Positions 53,532-63,383 of a DNA stretch of 64,000 bases are shown here, piece by piece (the first letter of the stretch is position 1; the number at the start of each line of letters is the position of its first letter). Where the stretch lies: positions 124,001 through 188,000 of the forward strand of contig NZ_JAJQXW010000001.1 in NCBI RefSeq assembly GCF_021246445.1. Direction: 5' to 3'. The position numbers were made by a program, and so were the translations under genes. Source of the DNA: Rhabdothermincola salaria (lineage in GTDB: Bacteria > Actinomycetota > Acidimicrobiia > Acidimicrobiales > Acidimicrobilacustridaceae). The notes under the pieces are model-generated. The model ran no database searches and was not told where the DNA came from. It saw only the letters and a list, made by a program, of their open reading frames with translations.

Positions 53532-56177
53532 ATGACCTGGGTCTACGGTTTCGCTCACCGCCACAGTCGGGCCCCGAGGGACCTGAAGGCGTTGCTCGGG
53601 GGAAAGGGAGCGAACCTGGCCGAGATGACCTCGGTGCTGGCCCTCCCGGTGCCGCCGGGGTTCACCATCACCACCGAGGCGTGCCGGGCCTACATGCTCG
53701 GCGGCTGGCCGGGCGACCTCACCGCCGAGATCGACGGACACGTCCGCAGCCTCGAGCGCTTCATGGGCCGCCGCCTCGGTGCCACCGAGGACCCGCTGCT
53801 GGTCAGCGTCCGATCCGGTGCGGCCTTCTCCATGCCCGGAATGATGGACACGGTGTTGGACCTCGGGCTCAACGACGACTCCGTGATGGGCCTGGCCGCC
53901 GGGACCGACGAGCGCTTCGCCCTCGACTCCTACCGGCGCTTCCTCGCCATGTACGGCCGCATCGTCCTCGACGTGCCCGGCGAGCCGTTCGACGACCTGC
54001 TCGAGCAAGCCCGCATCGACGAAGGGGTGCGCACCGACGCCGAGGTCCCGGCGGAGCGTCTCGACGAACTGGTCGGGCGGTACAAGGAGCTGATCGAGGC
54101 CCACACCGGGTCCCCGTTCCCCCAGGACCCCCACGTCCAGCTGCGGGGAGCCATCGAGGCGGTGTTCCGCTCGTGGGACTCGCCGCGCGCCCGGGCCTAC
54201 CGCCGGCGAGAGGGCATCGCCGACGACCTCGGCACGGCCGTCAACGTGCAGTCCATGGTCTTCGGCAACCGCGACGACCAGTCCGGCACCGGCGTGGCCT
54301 TCACCCGCGACCCCTCCACCGGGGCTTCGGGTGCCTACGGCGACTTCCTGGTGAACGCCCAGGGCGAGGACGTGGTGGCCGGGATCCGGACCACGTTGCC
54401 CCTCGACTCCATGGCCGATCTCTTCCCGGCCGTGCACACCGAGCTGACGTTCATCCTCGAGCGGCTCGAGCGCCACTACCGCGACATGCTCGACTGCGAG
54501 TTCACCATCGAGCACGGCCGGTTGTGGATGCTGCAGACCCGGGTCGGCAAGCGCACCGGGGCCGCCGCGCTGCGCATCGCGGTGGCGCTCACCGAGGATC
54601 CCACCATCCGCATCTCGAGGGCCGAAGCGGTGCAGCGGGTCCGGCCCGAGCACCTGGACCAGGTGCTGCACCCTCAGCTGGGCGACGTGAAGGCCCCGCT
54701 GCTGGCCACCGGCCTCCCCGCGTCGCCGGGGGCCGCCGTGGGCCACGCCTACTTCGACGCCGACCGGGCGGTCGAGGCCGCCGAGCGCGGTGAGCGGGTC
54801 GTGCTGGTGCGCCAGGAGACCTCCCCCGAGGACGTCCATGGCATGGCTGTCGCCCAGGGTGTGCTGACGTCTCGAGGTGGTCTCGTGAGCCACGCCGCGG
54901 TGGTCGCCCGAGGGTGGGGCAAACCGGCGGTGTGCGGTGCGGAGAGCCTGAACATCGGCCCGACCTCGATGACTGCTGCGGACGGGACCGTCGTGGCCGA
55001 GGGCGACTGGATCTCCCTCGACGGCGCCCGGGGCACCGTGTTCCTCGGCGAGCTGAGCCTCAAGGAGGGCAACGTCCCCGGGGAGTTCGGCATCGTCCTC
55101 GGGTGGGCCGATGAGATCCGCGCCGGGCGCCTGGGCGTTCGGGCCAACGCCGACACCGGTCCCGACGCCGCCCGGGCCCGGGAGCTGGGGGCCGAGGGCA
55201 TCGGTCTGTGCCGCACCGAGCACATGTTCCTCCAGGAGGACCGCCTTCCGGTGGTGCGCCGGATGATCCTCGCCGACGACCCGGACGAGGAGCTCGCCGC
55301 CCTCGCCGAGCTGCTCGACGTGCAGCGGGCCGACTTCGAGGAGGTCCTCGAGGCCATGGACGGCCTGCCGGTGACCGTGCGCCTGCTCGATCCGCCGCTG
55401 CACGAGTTCCTGCCGTCGGTGGAGGAGCTGATCGTGCTCGACGCCCGAGGCGAGCTCCCGCCCGAGGGTCAAGCCATGCTCACCGCCGCCCGCCACTGGC
55501 AGGAGCAGAACCCCATGCTCGGCCTGCGGGGTGTGCGCCTGGGCATCGCGAAGGCCGGTCTCTATCGCATGCAGGTCCGCGCCCTCGTGGAGGCCGCGCT
55601 CCGCCGCCAGGCCGTCGGTGGTCGACCGGTGATCGAGATCATGATCCCGCTGGTCATCAACCTCCCCGAGCTGGACCTCACGCGGCGGTGGGTCGAGGAG
55701 GAGGTCGCCACCGTGCTGGCGGAGCACGACGGGCGCCTCGACGTGATCATCGGATCGATGATCGAGACGCCGCGGGCGGCGATCCGGGCCGACGACATCG
55801 CCCAGGCCGCCGACTTCTTCTCCTTCGGCACCAACGACCTCACCCAGATGACGTTGGGCTTCAGTCGGGACGACGTGGCCCCCATCCTCGAGAGCTACCT
55901 CGAGCAGGGACTCCTCGGGGTGGACCCCTTCAAGTCGGTCGACCAGCGGGGGGTCGGCGAGCTCGTCGCCACCGCCGTCGAGCGGGGCCGCACCACCAAG
56001 CCGGGGCTCAAGATGGGTGTGTGCGGAGAGCACGGCGGCGACCCCGAGTCGATCGCCTTCTTCTTCGGGCTGGGTCTCGACTACGTGTCGTGCTCGCCGT
56101 TCCGGGTGCCCGTGGCCCGCCTGGCCGCCGCTCACGCCGTGCTGGGCGCCGGCGGGGGCGTCGCCGCCGACGCCTGA
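53532..56177 (+). CDS. ppdK: Pyruvate, phosphate dikinase
   Basis: Interconverts pyruvate, ATP and phosphate with PEP, AMP and pyrophosphate; in heterotrophs used for gluconeogenesis or PPi-linked glycolysis. 881 residues, the normal size. N-terminal ATP-grasp (LLGGKGANLAEMT, VRSGAAFSMPGMMDTVLDLG), phosphohistidine domain with GGLVSHAAVVARGWGKP (H454), and PEP/pyruvate TIM barrel (GIGLCRTEHMF, SMIETPRAA, FFSFGTNDLTQMT, VCGEHGGDPES). All domains intact. The leader carries a good ribosome binding site. The dnaG-rpoD pair follows 91 bp later. Confidence 0.95.
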   Translation: MTWVYGFAHRHSRAPRDLKALLGGKGANLAEMTSVLALPVPPGFTITTEACRAYMLGGWPGDLTAEIDGHVRSLERFMGRRLGATEDPLLVSVRSGAAFSMPGMMDTVLDLGLNDDSVMGLAAGTDERFALDSYRRFLAMYGRIVLDVPGEPFDDLLEQARIDEGVRTDAEVPAERLDELVGRYKELIEAHTGSPFPQDPHVQLRGAIEAVFRSWDSPRARAYRRREGIADDLGTAVNVQSMVFGNRDDQSGTGVAFTRDPSTGASGAYGDFLVNAQGEDVVAGIRTTLPLDSMADLFPAVHTELTFILERLERHYRDMLDCEFTIEHGRLWMLQTRVGKRTGAAALRIAVALTEDPTIRISRAEAVQRVRPEHLDQVLHPQLGDVKAPLLATGLPASPGAAVGHAYFDADRAVEAAERGERVVLVRQETSPEDVHGMAVAQGVLTSRGGLVSHAAVVARGWGKPAVCGAESLNIGPTSMTAADGTVVAEGDWISLDGARGTVFLGELSLKEGNVPGEFGIVLGWADEIRAGRLGVRANADTGPDAARARELGAEGIGLCRTEHMFLQEDRLPVVRRMILADDPDEELAALAELLDVQRADFEEVLEAMDGLPVTVRLLDPPLHEFLPSVEELIVLDARGELPPEGQAMLTAARHWQEQNPMLGLRGVRLGIAKAGLYRMQVRALVEAALRRQAVGGRPVIEIMIPLVINLPELDLTRRWVEEEVATVLAEHDGRLDVIIGSMIETPRAAIRADDIAQAADFFSFGTNDLTQMTLGFSRDDVAPILESYLEQGLLGVDPFKSVDQRGVGELVATAVERGRTTKPGLKMGVCGEHGGDPESIAFFFGLGLDYVSCSPFRVPVARLAAAHAVLGAGGGVAADA

Positions 56178-56222
56178 TCCGCGGACCTCGCCCCGGCCGG
56201 TCCGATGGGCTGGTCGCGCTGC

Positions 56223-56228
56223 TACCGT
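56223..56228 (+). promoter_or_regulatory. -10 hexamer TACCGT for dnaG
   Basis: TACCGT predicts a transcript starting near 56235, with a leader of about 34 nt carrying GGAGGGG (56257-56263) before the TTG start. Confidence 0.4.
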
Positions 56229-56268
56229 CCCGCCACGGACGGCACCGCGGTCCGCCGGAGGGGCTGGG

Positions 56269-58080
56269 TTGGGCATCGAGGACGACGACATCGCGAGGGT
56301 GCGGGCGGCCACCGACATCGTCGCGGTCGTCAGCGAGCACCTGGCCCTCAAGCGCGTGGGTCGTCGCTGGCAGGGGCTGTGCCCGTTCCACTCCGAGAAG
56401 AGCGGCTCGTTCTCGGTCAACGCCGAGGAGAAGCTCTACTACTGCTTCGGTTGTGGCGCCAAGGGCGACGTCATCACCTTCGTCCGCGAGGTCGAGCACC
56501 TCGACTTCGTCAGCGCCGTCGAGAAGCTGGCCGGCAAGGCCGGCATCGCCCTGCGCTACACCGACGAGGGCCAGAACGAGGGACGCAAGCGTCGGGCCCG
56601 GCTCCTCGACGCCGTGGCCCGGGCCGTCGAGTGGTACCACCAGCGCCTGCTGTCCGCGCCCGACGCTGCGCCGGCGCGCAGCTACCTGCGGTCCCGTGGG
56701 CTCACGGGTGACGACGTGCGGGCCTACCGCATCGGGTGGGCCCCCGAAGGGTGGGACGAGCTGGCGCGGGGCCTCGGGGTCCCGACCGACGTGTTCGTCG
56801 AAGCCGGTCTGGGCTTCCTCAACAGCCGGGGCCGACCCACCGACGCCTTCCGGGGCCGGATCCTGTTCCCCATCTACGAGGTGAACGGCGATGCCGTCGG
56901 GTTCGGCGGGCGCATCATGCCCGGCGTCGAGGGAGCCAAGTACAAGAACTCCGTCGACAGCGCCATCTACGGCAAGTCCCGCCTGCTCTACGGGTTGAAC
57001 TGGACCAAGGGCGACATCGTGCGCTCCGACGAGGCGATCGTGTGCGAGGGGTACACCGACGTCATCGGCTTCGCCAAGGCGGGCATCCCCCGAGCGGTGG
57101 CGACCTGCGGCACCGCCCTCACCGAGGACCACGTGCGTCTCCTGCGCAGCTTCGCGCGCCGCCTGGTGCTGGCCTTCGATGCCGACGCCGCCGGCCAGAA
57201 CGCCGCCGAGCGGGTGTACGCGTGGGAGCGGGCCCACGACCTCGACGTCGCCGTGGCCGACCTCCCCGCCGGCGTCGACCCGGCGGAGCTGGCCCTGTCG
57301 GACCCGGCCGAGCTGTCCCGGGCCGTGGCCGACGCCCGTCCCTTCCTGAAGTTCCGCCTCGACCGGGTGTTGGACGCGGCGGCGCTCGACACCCCCGAGC
57401 ACCGGGTGCGGGCGGCGGAGGCGGCCATGGGGGTGGTGGGCGAGCATCCCAGCGAGATGGTCCGCGACCAGTACCTCCTGGAGGTCGCCGCCCGCTGTCG
57501 GGTCGACCCCGAACGTCTGCGGGGCCGCACGTTCCCTCCGCCCCGTCGGACCGATCGGCGCGACCGACGGGGCCCGGATGACGCCCGTGGTCCCGAACGT
57601 CCGCCCCCGGCGCGCGTGGCTCCCGTCCGGCGCGACACGGCCGAGACCGAGGCGTTGCTGGTCCTGCTCCAGCGGCCCGACGACATCGCCCCGTGGCTCG
57701 ACGAGGCCCTGTTCGGCGACCCCACGGTGGTGGCGGCCTACCGTGCCGTCGTGGCCGGCCCGACCCTGGCCGATGCGGTGGCTGCGCTCGGCGCAGACGG
57801 AGAGCACGACGCGGCCGACCTCCTCCAGCGCCTCGCAGTGGAGGACACCGATGCCGATGCCGGCGACGTGCTCCTCCGCCTGGTGGAGGAAGGTGCCTCG
57901 CGGGCCATCTCGGCGCTGCAGGCCGAGGCCCGGGTGGCCGACGACCCGCTGACGGTCGCCGGGGACATCGCCTGGGTGAAGCACCGGATGCTCGAGCTCC
58001 GCGAGGCGGACACCGCGGAGAGCGCCACGGAGCAGTTGCTAGGGTGGCTCACCGGTCAGACGGAGGAGGACGATGGGTGA
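56269..58080 (+). CDS. dnaG: DNA primase
   Basis: Makes RNA primers for replication. 603 residues. CHC2 zinc finger [11 protein letters not shown]...YYCFGC (C38, H41, C59, C62), primase core with toprim EGYTDVIG and DADAAGQNA, and a C-terminal DnaB-interaction region. The start is TTG at 56269: it gives the right N-terminus ([18 protein letters not shown]) and has GGAGGGG 5 bp upstream; no ATG or GTG does. It overlaps rpoD by 8 bp, a remnant of the macromolecular-synthesis operon without rpsU. Confidence 0.95.
   Translation: MGIEDDDIARVRAATDIVAVVSEHLALKRVGRRWQGLCPFHSEKSGSFSVNAEEKLYYCFGCGAKGDVITFVREVEHLDFVSAVEKLAGKAGIALRYTDEGQNEGRKRRARLLDAVARAVEWYHQRLLSAPDAAPARSYLRSRGLTGDDVRAYRIGWAPEGWDELARGLGVPTDVFVEAGLGFLNSRGRPTDAFRGRILFPIYEVNGDAVGFGGRIMPGVEGAKYKNSVDSAIYGKSRLLYGLNWTKGDIVRSDEAIVCEGYTDVIGFAKAGIPRAVATCGTALTEDHVRLLRSFARRLVLAFDADAAGQNAAERVYAWERAHDLDVAVADLPAGVDPAELALSDPAELSRAVADARPFLKFRLDRVLDAAALDTPEHRVRAAEAAMGVVGEHPSEMVRDQYLLEVAARCRVDPERLRGRTFPPPRRTDRRDRRGPDDARGPERPPPARVAPVRRDTAETEALLVLLQRPDDIAPWLDEALFGDPTVVAAYRAVVAGPTLADAVAALGADGEHDAADLLQRLAVEDTDADAGDVLLRLVEEGASRAISALQAEARVADDPLTVAGDIAWVKHRMLELREADTAESATEQLLGWLTGQTEEDDG
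58040..58045 (+). promoter_or_regulatory. -10 hexamer TAGGGT, possible internal rpoD promoter
   Basis: Inside the end of dnaG. A start near 58052 would give a short leader with GGAGGAGGA just before the rpoD ATG. No -35 is seen. Confidence 0.35.
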
Positions 58081-59428
58081 AGCTGGCGGCGTGCCATCTC
58101 CCGTGATGGGCATCCCCGACCCCGTCCTCCGAGCGCTCGTCGACCGGGCGGCCGGGCGCGACGAGCCGGTGCTCACGGTCGACGAGGTCATGGGCGACCT
58201 GGCCGCGTACGGCCCCACACCCGAGCTTCTCGAGTCGGTTCGCGCCGCGCTGGGCGAGCGTGGTGTGACGGTCGACGACAGCGTGCCCGACGTCGAGGCC
58301 CTCACCGACGAGGCCCTCTTGGGCGCGCCGCTGGTGCCCTGCGCCGACGAGAAGGTGGAGGTCATCGTCGCAGCCGACGCCCACGACGACGACACCGATG
58401 ACGAGGACGACCTGGTCGCGCGGCGGACCAAGGCCCGCTACCGCTCGGTCGGGTCGCGCGACGCGGTGCGCATGGGGGCCCAGCTCGGTGTCGGAGGCTC
58501 CTCGGACCCGGTGCGCATGTACCTCAAGGAGATCGGGCGGGTCTCGCTGCTCACGGGCCAGGAAGAGGTCGAACTGGCCCAGATCATCGAGCGGGGGACG
58601 GCGGCCGCCGAACGGCTGGCCGACCTCAGCGCATCGGGGGAGCTGGCGGCGGTCGATCCGCTCGAGAAGCGCCGGCTCACCCGTCTCGTCCGCAAAGGCG
58701 AGGATGCCAAGGCGGAGCTCACCCAGGCCAACCTGCGCCTGGTCGTCTCCATCGCCAAGCGCTATGTGGGGCGGGGCATGTTGATGCTCGACCTCATCCA
58801 GGAGGGCAACCTCGGCCTCATGCGGGCCGTCGAGAAGTTCGACTGGACCAAGGGGTTCAAGTTCTCGACCTATGCGACATGGTGGATCCGCCAGGCCATC
58901 ACCAGGGCGATCGCCGATCAGGCCCGCACTATCCGCATCCCGGTCCACATGGTCGAGTCGATCAACAAGGTGCACCGTGTGCAGCGCCAGATGGTCCAGG
59001 ACCTCGAGCGGGAGCCGACCATCGAAGAGCTCGCCGCCAAGGTCGACATGACTCCCGCCCGGGTGCGCGAGATCATGCGCATCTCCCAGGACCCGCTCTC
59101 GCTCGACTCGCCGGTCGGCGAAGAGGACGACTCCAACCTGGCCGACTTCATCGAGGACCAGAGCGCCGAGGCCCCGGCCGAGATGGCCGCCCGCATGATG
59201 CTGAACACCGCGGTCGAGGAGGCGCTGAGCGACCTCAACGACCGAGAGAAGGCGGTCGTGCGCATGCGCTTCGGTCTCGACGACGGCCAGGCGCGCACGC
59301 TCGAGGAGGTCGGTCGCGAGTTCGGGGTCACCCGTGAACGCATCCGCCAGATCGAGTCCAAGACGCTGGCCAAGCTGCGCCACCCCCAGCACAGCCAGAA
59401 GCTCCGCGACTACCTCGACGGCGAGTAG
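58073..59428 (+). CDS. rpoD: Primary sigma factor, RpoD/HrdB/SigA type
   Basis: 451 residues. A short N-terminal region ending in an acidic stretch ([12 protein letters not shown]), region 1.2 ([20 protein letters not shown]), region 2 ([51 protein letters not shown]), region 3 ([21 protein letters not shown]) and region 4.2 ([20 protein letters not shown]). Its complete regions 2.4 and 4.2 mark it as the housekeeping sigma. It would recognise the TANNNT -10 hexamers listed here. ATG 58073 overlaps dnaG; ATG 58106 is an alternative. Confidence 0.95.
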   Translation: MGEAGGVPSPVMGIPDPVLRALVDRAAGRDEPVLTVDEVMGDLAAYGPTPELLESVRAALGERGVTVDDSVPDVEALTDEALLGAPLVPCADEKVEVIVAADAHDDDTDDEDDLVARRTKARYRSVGSRDAVRMGAQLGVGGSSDPVRMYLKEIGRVSLLTGQEEVELAQIIERGTAAAERLADLSASGELAAVDPLEKRRLTRLVRKGEDAKAELTQANLRLVVSIAKRYVGRGMLMLDLIQEGNLGLMRAVEKFDWTKGFKFSTYATWWIRQAITRAIADQARTIRIPVHMVESINKVHRVQRQMVQDLEREPTIEELAAKVDMTPARVREIMRISQDPLSLDSPVGEEDDSNLADFIEDQSAEAPAEMAARMMLNTAVEEALSDLNDREKAVVRMRFGLDDGQARTLEEVGREFGVTRERIRQIESKTLAKLRHPQHSQKLRDYLDGE

Positions 59429-59529
59429 GGCTGCGTCCCACGCCGGGCTGGTGCGGCTTGGTTCCGGGCTCGTCCAGGTCGTCCCGGTATCCGCGCACAC
59501 AAGTCGTCGCGAGCGGGTAGACCTGCGTC

Positions 59530-59853
59530 ATGAGCTTCAAGACCGGATTCATCGTCGGGGCGGCCGTCGGCTATTACTTCGGGGCCAAGGCCGGCCGCGA
59601 TCGCTACGAGCAGATCGATCGCCAGCTGGAGAAGGTGCGGTCGCACCCGAAGTACCAGGTGGCCACCGAGAAGGTGGGCGAGGGCCTCGACCAGGTCAAG
59701 GGTCTGGCTCGCGACAAGGCCTCGGGGGCCTTCAACGGTGGTGACGAGCCCAGCTGGGAGCCGGGCCTCGAGTTCAACCCCGACTACCGCCCGACCGAGG
59801 AGGAGATCCGCGAGGACGTCTTCGGTCGCGAGCCCCAAGCCGGACCGACCTGA
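59530..59853 (+). CDS. YtxH-like small protein
   Basis: 107 residues. N-terminus KTGFIVGAAVGYYFGAKAGRDRYEQI is a short glycine-rich membrane-associated segment followed by a helical part (YQVATEKVGEGLDQVKGLARDKA), as in YtxH-like proteins, and ends acidic (EEEIREDVFGRE). Conserved in actinobacteria but without a known role. A TAGACC sequence 6 bp before the ATG is close to the leaderless pattern but lacks the final T. Confidence 0.75.
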   Translation: MSFKTGFIVGAAVGYYFGAKAGRDRYEQIDRQLEKVRSHPKYQVATEKVGEGLDQVKGLARDKASGAFNGGDEPSWEPGLEFNPDYRPTEEEIREDVFGREPQAGPT

Positions 59854-59989
59854 TCCGGGGGCCGGCCCCGGGTCGGTGAACTGGGCCGATCTCTCCTGCC
59901 GACCGGGCCCACCGGCGACCAGAGCCCCGATTCCGGGCTCTCCGCAGCCGCAGACGGTGGATGTCCCACCCCCTCGCCAGACTCGGCTG

Positions 59990-60622
59990 ATGGGGTATCG
60001 AGGCAAGGTCGTCGAACGGGAGCGTGCCCGCGAGCTGCGGGCCCAGGCGTGGACGCTGCAGGAGATCGCCGATGAGCTCGGGGTGGGCAAGGGCTCCGTG
60101 TCGGTGTGGGTGCGCGACGTCGAGTTCGTACCGAAGCCCCGATCAACGGCCCGCAAGCGGGGACCGAACGCCCTGCAACGACGCAAGGCCGCCGAGATCG
60201 AGGAGTTGTCGGACGAGGGCCGCCGCCGCATCGGCACCCTGAGCGAGCGCGACCTCCTGATCGCCGGTGCCGCGCTCTACGCGGGGGAGGGCGCCAAGAC
60301 CGACGGCGCCGTGAAGTTGGCCAACAGCGATCCCCGGATGATCGGCATCTTCTGCCAGTGGCTGCGGACCTTCTTCGAGGTCGACGAGTCCCGCCTCCGC
60401 GTGAGCCTCTATCTGCATCGAGGACTCGACCTCGAAGAGGCCATCACCTTCTGGTCGTCGCTGACCTCGATCCCGGCCAGCCAGTTCACAAAGCCGTATC
60501 GGGCGGTTCCCGATCCCTCCATCCGCCGGTCGAAGCACCCCATGGGGTGCCCAGCGATCGTCTACTCCTGCTCGAGGACACACCGGGCCGTGATGGGCCT
60601 GGTCGAGGCACTGCTATCGTGA
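59990..60622 (+). CDS. HTH protein with LAGLIDADG-like domain
   Basis: 210 residues. Residues about 10-50 form an HTH (ARELRAQAWTLQEIADELGVGKGSVSVWVRDVEF). From about 85 a domain begins LIAGAALYAGEGAKTDGAVKLANSDPRMI and continues ITFWSSLTSIPASQFTKPY, then KHPMGCPAIVYSCSRTHRAVMGLV. The pattern resembles LAGLIDADG-type (homing-endonuclease-derived) domains found in stand-alone actinobacterial proteins, and is close to WhiA in idea. The acidic residue of the motif is E in GEG. Directly upstream of tRNA-Asn. Function unknown. Confidence 0.65.
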   Translation: MGYRGKVVERERARELRAQAWTLQEIADELGVGKGSVSVWVRDVEFVPKPRSTARKRGPNALQRRKAAEIEELSDEGRRRIGTLSERDLLIAGAALYAGEGAKTDGAVKLANSDPRMIGIFCQWLRTFFEVDESRLRVSLYLHRGLDLEEAITFWSSLTSIPASQFTKPYRAVPDPSIRRSKHPMGCPAIVYSCSRTHRAVMGLVEALLS

Positions 60623-60631
60623 AGGCTCCCT

Positions 60632-60704
60632 TCCGGGGTAGCTCAGTTGGCAGAGCGCTCGGCTGTTAACCGAATTGTCGTGGGTTCGAGCCCCACCCCC
60701 GGAG
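60632..60704 (+). tRNA. tRNA-Asn (GTT)
   Basis: 73 nt cloverleaf. Acceptor TCCGGGG/CCCCGGA, D arm GCTC...GAGC, anticodon loop CTGTTAA giving GTT, T arm GTGGG/CCCAC around TTCGAGC. CCA is not encoded. Confidence 0.95.
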
Positions 60705-60709
60705 CACCA

Positions 60710-60740
60710 GATGCCCCGTGGCCAGCGGCCTCGGGGCATC
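60710..60740 (+). terminator. Hairpin terminator after tRNA-Asn
   Basis: GATGCCCC (60710-60717) pairs exactly with GGGGCATC (60733-60740); the interior GGCC/GGCC pairs further. Six bp after the tRNA. Confidence 0.65.
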
Positions 60741-60833
60741 GTCGCGTCCGGGGTCGAGCGGCCCGGCAGTCGTCGGGTGCCACGTGTGCGCGACCGTCGG
60801 TTCCGCGCCGAGTCCCTAGTGTGTGCCGTCTCC

Positions 60834-60906
<73 letters not shown>

Positions 60907-60958
60907 CCGCCAGGACGCGTCGCTCGCTCCGCTCCGTGAGTCCCGCAGGTCCCTGGGC

Positions 60959-61384
60959 TCAGCGACCGGGGACGGCGACCGTGACCGTCTCGCCACCCCA
61001 CCCGTTGACCAGATCTCGCGCCTGCACCGTCACCGAGGCCACCCCGTCGGGGATCTCCAACCCGCTGAGGCTGCGGGTGAAGGGCTGCTCGTCGGCGTGG
61101 TGGTGGGTGAGCTCGCGCACCCCCAGCTCCTCGTCGTCGGGGCTCAGCACCCGAAAAGCGTCGGCGTAGCGCTCCTCGCTGTCGTAGGGCGACGAGATGG
61201 TGGCCGCCACGCTGAAGCGGTCACCAGCGGCCGTGACCTCGGCCTCGATCACGTCGGGGTGGACCTGCTCGGCAGGGGACAGCATCGTCGTCCGCTCGGC
61301 GTCGTCGCCGCTCGAACACCCCAGCGCCATCAGGGTGACGATGATCATGGGCACCGCTCGTCGTGGTCGCAGTCGTCGTCGCAC
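60959..61384 (-). CDS. Small lipoprotein of unknown function
   Basis: 141 residues. Basic N-terminus (RRRLRPRR), hydrophobic core and lipobox LMALGC followed by SSGDDAE, so predicted to be lipid-anchored outside the cell. The rest resembles a single beta-rich domain (DRFSVAATISSPYDSEERYAD, VASVTVQARDLVNGWGG) like an immunoglobulin-type fold, but I know no family. GTG start at 61384; TAGAAC lies 6 bp upstream, near the leaderless pattern. Confidence 0.65.
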   Translation of the reverse strand: MRRRLRPRRAVPMIIVTLMALGCSSGDDAERTTMLSPAEQVHPDVIEAEVTAAGDRFSVAATISSPYDSEERYADAFRVLSPDDEELGVRELTHHHADEQPFTRSLSGLEIPDGVASVTVQARDLVNGWGGETVTVAVPGR

Positions 61385-61458
61385 CGCGGAGTTCTACCCG
61401 GCGGTCGTGGTGTCCTGTCGTCGTACCGGATCAGCGCGGCGGTCGAGGACGTCGTCCC

Positions 61459-61953
61459 TCAGCGGCGGTGGACGATGGCGACCCAGGTGTCGGGCAGGGG
61501 AGCGCCGGCCAGGATGTTCATGGCGGGGAAGGCCCACTCGAGCACCGTGGTCGGGGCCACGCCGTCGGGCAGTTCCATCACCAGACCCCGGCGCGGGTGG
61601 TCGGCGACCCGGCGCCAGGTCGGCGGGACGGGGAGGCCGGCCTCGGCCAGGGTCCCGGCCGCGCGCGGGCCGGCCGCGTGCTGGAGGCCGAGGGAGTCGG
61701 GCTCGTGGCCGCCCTTGCGCGTCGTCGGGCCCGGCACCCACGAGGCCACCGGCACCGCCGGCCCGCTCGACGACAGCCAGGCGAACACGCCGGCCCGACC
61801 GGGTGGGGCGTCGGGAGCCGGGGCCTCATCATCGCCGACCACTGCCTGCAGGTTGACCCAGCCGCTGCGATCCGTCGCCAGCTCCTCCATGACGGCGAGC
61901 AGATCGGCCGTGTCGGTCGGGCGGAAGCGCAGGACCTCCGTCGTGCGGCTCAC
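61459..61953 (-). CDS. Protein of unknown function
   Basis: 164 residues. Starts with VLRFRPTDTADLLAVMEELA, has a Pro/Ala-rich middle (DAPPGRAG) and ends LPDTWVAIVHRR. No signal peptide, no membrane segment and no motif I recognise. GTG at 61953 lies 28 bp after the next upstream gene on the same strand, so they are probably co-transcribed. Codon use and length fit a real gene. Confidence 0.6.
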   Translation of the reverse strand: MSRTTEVLRFRPTDTADLLAVMEELATDRSGWVNLQAVVGDDEAPAPDAPPGRAGVFAWLSSSGPAVPVASWVPGPTTRKGGHEPDSLGLQHAAGPRAAGTLAEAGLPVPPTWRRVADHPRRGLVMELPDGVAPTTVLEWAFPAMNILAGAPLPDTWVAIVHRR

Positions 61954-61981
61954 CCGTCGGCCCTGGCTCGGGCGAGGGGGC

Positions 61982-62542
61982 TCAGTCGCCGAGCCATCGA
62001 GGCGCCCGGTCGAGGAGGTAGGTGCTCACCTCGTGGCACGTGTCGAGCACCTCGCAGAGCTGCTCCTGGCCGAGGTAGATGCGGTCGAGGGCGACCTCGA
62101 CCCGGGCGACGATCGTGAGGCTGCGTTCGGCGGCGTCGGTCACGCTGGCGAAGGAGTCGATGGCAGAGACCTCGAGGGGCAGGTCGGGTCCGCCGAGGCC
62201 GGCGAGGTCGGTGGCCAGCACCAACAGGTCCGGACCTTGGGGGAGGGGCGGGAGCACCCACGTGAAGACGAGCGGGAAGTGGAAGCCCTCGATGGGTTCG
62301 CTGGTCTCGGGGAGCTCGAGCATGCGGTCCTCGAACGCCAACATCACCCGTGGATCGACCTCGAGCGAGAGATGCAGGTCGAGGGGGCCACCGCAGGCCT
62401 CCTCCGGGTGCAGGTCGACCTCCCACGCCTGACGCAGCGAGTAGGTCTCGACGAAGTGGCGTTCGTCGTGCACGTGGAAGGCGTGGTCCACGGCGTGGTC
62501 CTTGAGGTCGGCCACGAAGCCGGGGACGTCGATGATGGCCAA
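61982..62542 (-). CDS. Protein of unknown function, probable TTG start
   Basis: 186 residues. The frame has no ATG or GTG near the conserved-looking N-terminus AIIDVPGFVADLKDHAVDHAF; TTG at 62542 with AGAGGAG about 11 bp upstream is the best start. The protein is acidic, has histidines in two clusters (HAFHVHDERHF, TCHEVSTY) and ends APRWLGD. Some resemblance to a small cytoplasmic domain, but no family is recognised. Divergent from the inositol-phosphatase-like gene with 90 bp between. Confidence 0.55.
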   Translation of the reverse strand: MAIIDVPGFVADLKDHAVDHAFHVHDERHFVETYSLRQAWEVDLHPEEACGGPLDLHLSLEVDPRVMLAFEDRMLELPETSEPIEGFHFPLVFTWVLPPLPQGPDLLVLATDLAGLGGPDLPLEVSAIDSFASVTDAAERSLTIVARVEVALDRIYLGQEQLCEVLDTCHEVSTYLLDRAPRWLGD

Positions 62543-62619
62543 GGCGCTGTTGGCTCCTCTGCTGGGTCGCGGGAGGGAGGGGAGGGGATCCAGCCTGCCA
62601 CGGGCCCCTGCTCCACGGC

Positions 62620-62625
62620 TACCGT
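62620..62625 (+). promoter_or_regulatory. -10 hexamer TACCGT
   Basis: TACCGT ends 7 bp before the GTG at 62633. Same hexamer as before the HAD/PlsC gene at 291. Confidence 0.45.
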
Positions 62626-62632
62626 CGCCTGC

Positions 62633-63379
62633 GTGGACGACCAGTCGCTGCTCGAGGTCCTCGACGAGACCGCCGAGGCCATCCGCCTGGCCCTGGGCGA
62701 TCTCGACGACTGGGGCCTGGCCGGCACCAGGGCGGGCCAGTACCACTCGGACCTCGCCGCCGACGCCGCCGCCCTCGAGGTGCTCGAGCAGGCCGGGGTC
62801 GGCGTGCTGTCCGAGGAGTCCGGTCGGCACCGCCCCGATGCCTCGCTCACCGTCGTGCTCGACCCCCTCGACGGCTCCACCAACGCCAGTCGGGGCATCC
62901 CCTGGTACGCCACCAGCCTCTGCGCCGTCGACGCCGACGGGCCCCGTGCCGCTCTCGTGGTCAACCTGGCCACGGGTGACCGCTTCCAGGCCCGCCGGGG
63001 TGGCGGTGCCACCCGCAACGGGGTGCCCATCGTGCCGAGCGGGGCCGAGGACCTGTCCCGCTCGGTGGTGCTGCTGTCGGGTTTCCCCGGCCGGTGGCTC
63101 GGGTGGAAGCAGTTCCGAGCGCTCGGCGCCTGTGCCCTCGACCTGTGCGCGGTGGCCATGGGCACCGCGGATGGCTACATCGACTGCAGCCACAACGCGC
63201 ACGGCTCGTGGGACTACCTCGGGGGCATGCTGGTCTGCCAGGAAGCCGGCGCCGTCGTGGTCGACGCGGACGGGCGCGATCTCGTCAGCCTGGACCACGC
63301 CGCCCGCCTCACGCCCCTGGCCGCGGCGAGCCCGGCGCTGTTGGATCAACTGGTCACGGCCCGGCGCTCCGTAGGCTGA
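62633..63379 (+). CDS. Inositol monophosphatase-family phosphatase
   Basis: 248 residues. The Mg2+/Li+-dependent phosphatase signature DPLDGSTNASRG (D77, D80) and the earlier LSEESG (E61/E62), plus the C-terminal GSWDYLGGMLVCQEAGAVVVD, are all present. Possible substrates are inositol phosphate, histidinol phosphate, PAP or fructose bisphosphate; sequence by eye does not decide. It lies 4 bp before a Nudix gene which nevertheless has its own -10. Confidence 0.88.
   Translation: MDDQSLLEVLDETAEAIRLALGDLDDWGLAGTRAGQYHSDLAADAAALEVLEQAGVGVLSEESGRHRPDASLTVVLDPLDGSTNASRGIPWYATSLCAVDADGPRAALVVNLATGDRFQARRGGGATRNGVPIVPSGAEDLSRSVVLLSGFPGRWLGWKQFRALGACALDLCAVAMGTADGYIDCSHNAHGSWDYLGGMLVCQEAGAVVVDADGRDLVSLDHAARLTPLAAASPALLDQLVTARRSVG
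63372..63377 (+). promoter_or_regulatory. -10 hexamer TAGGCT
   Basis: TAGGCT ends 6 bp before the GTG at 63384 and overlaps the end of the phosphatase gene. Confidence 0.45.
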
Positions 63380-63383
63380 CGGC

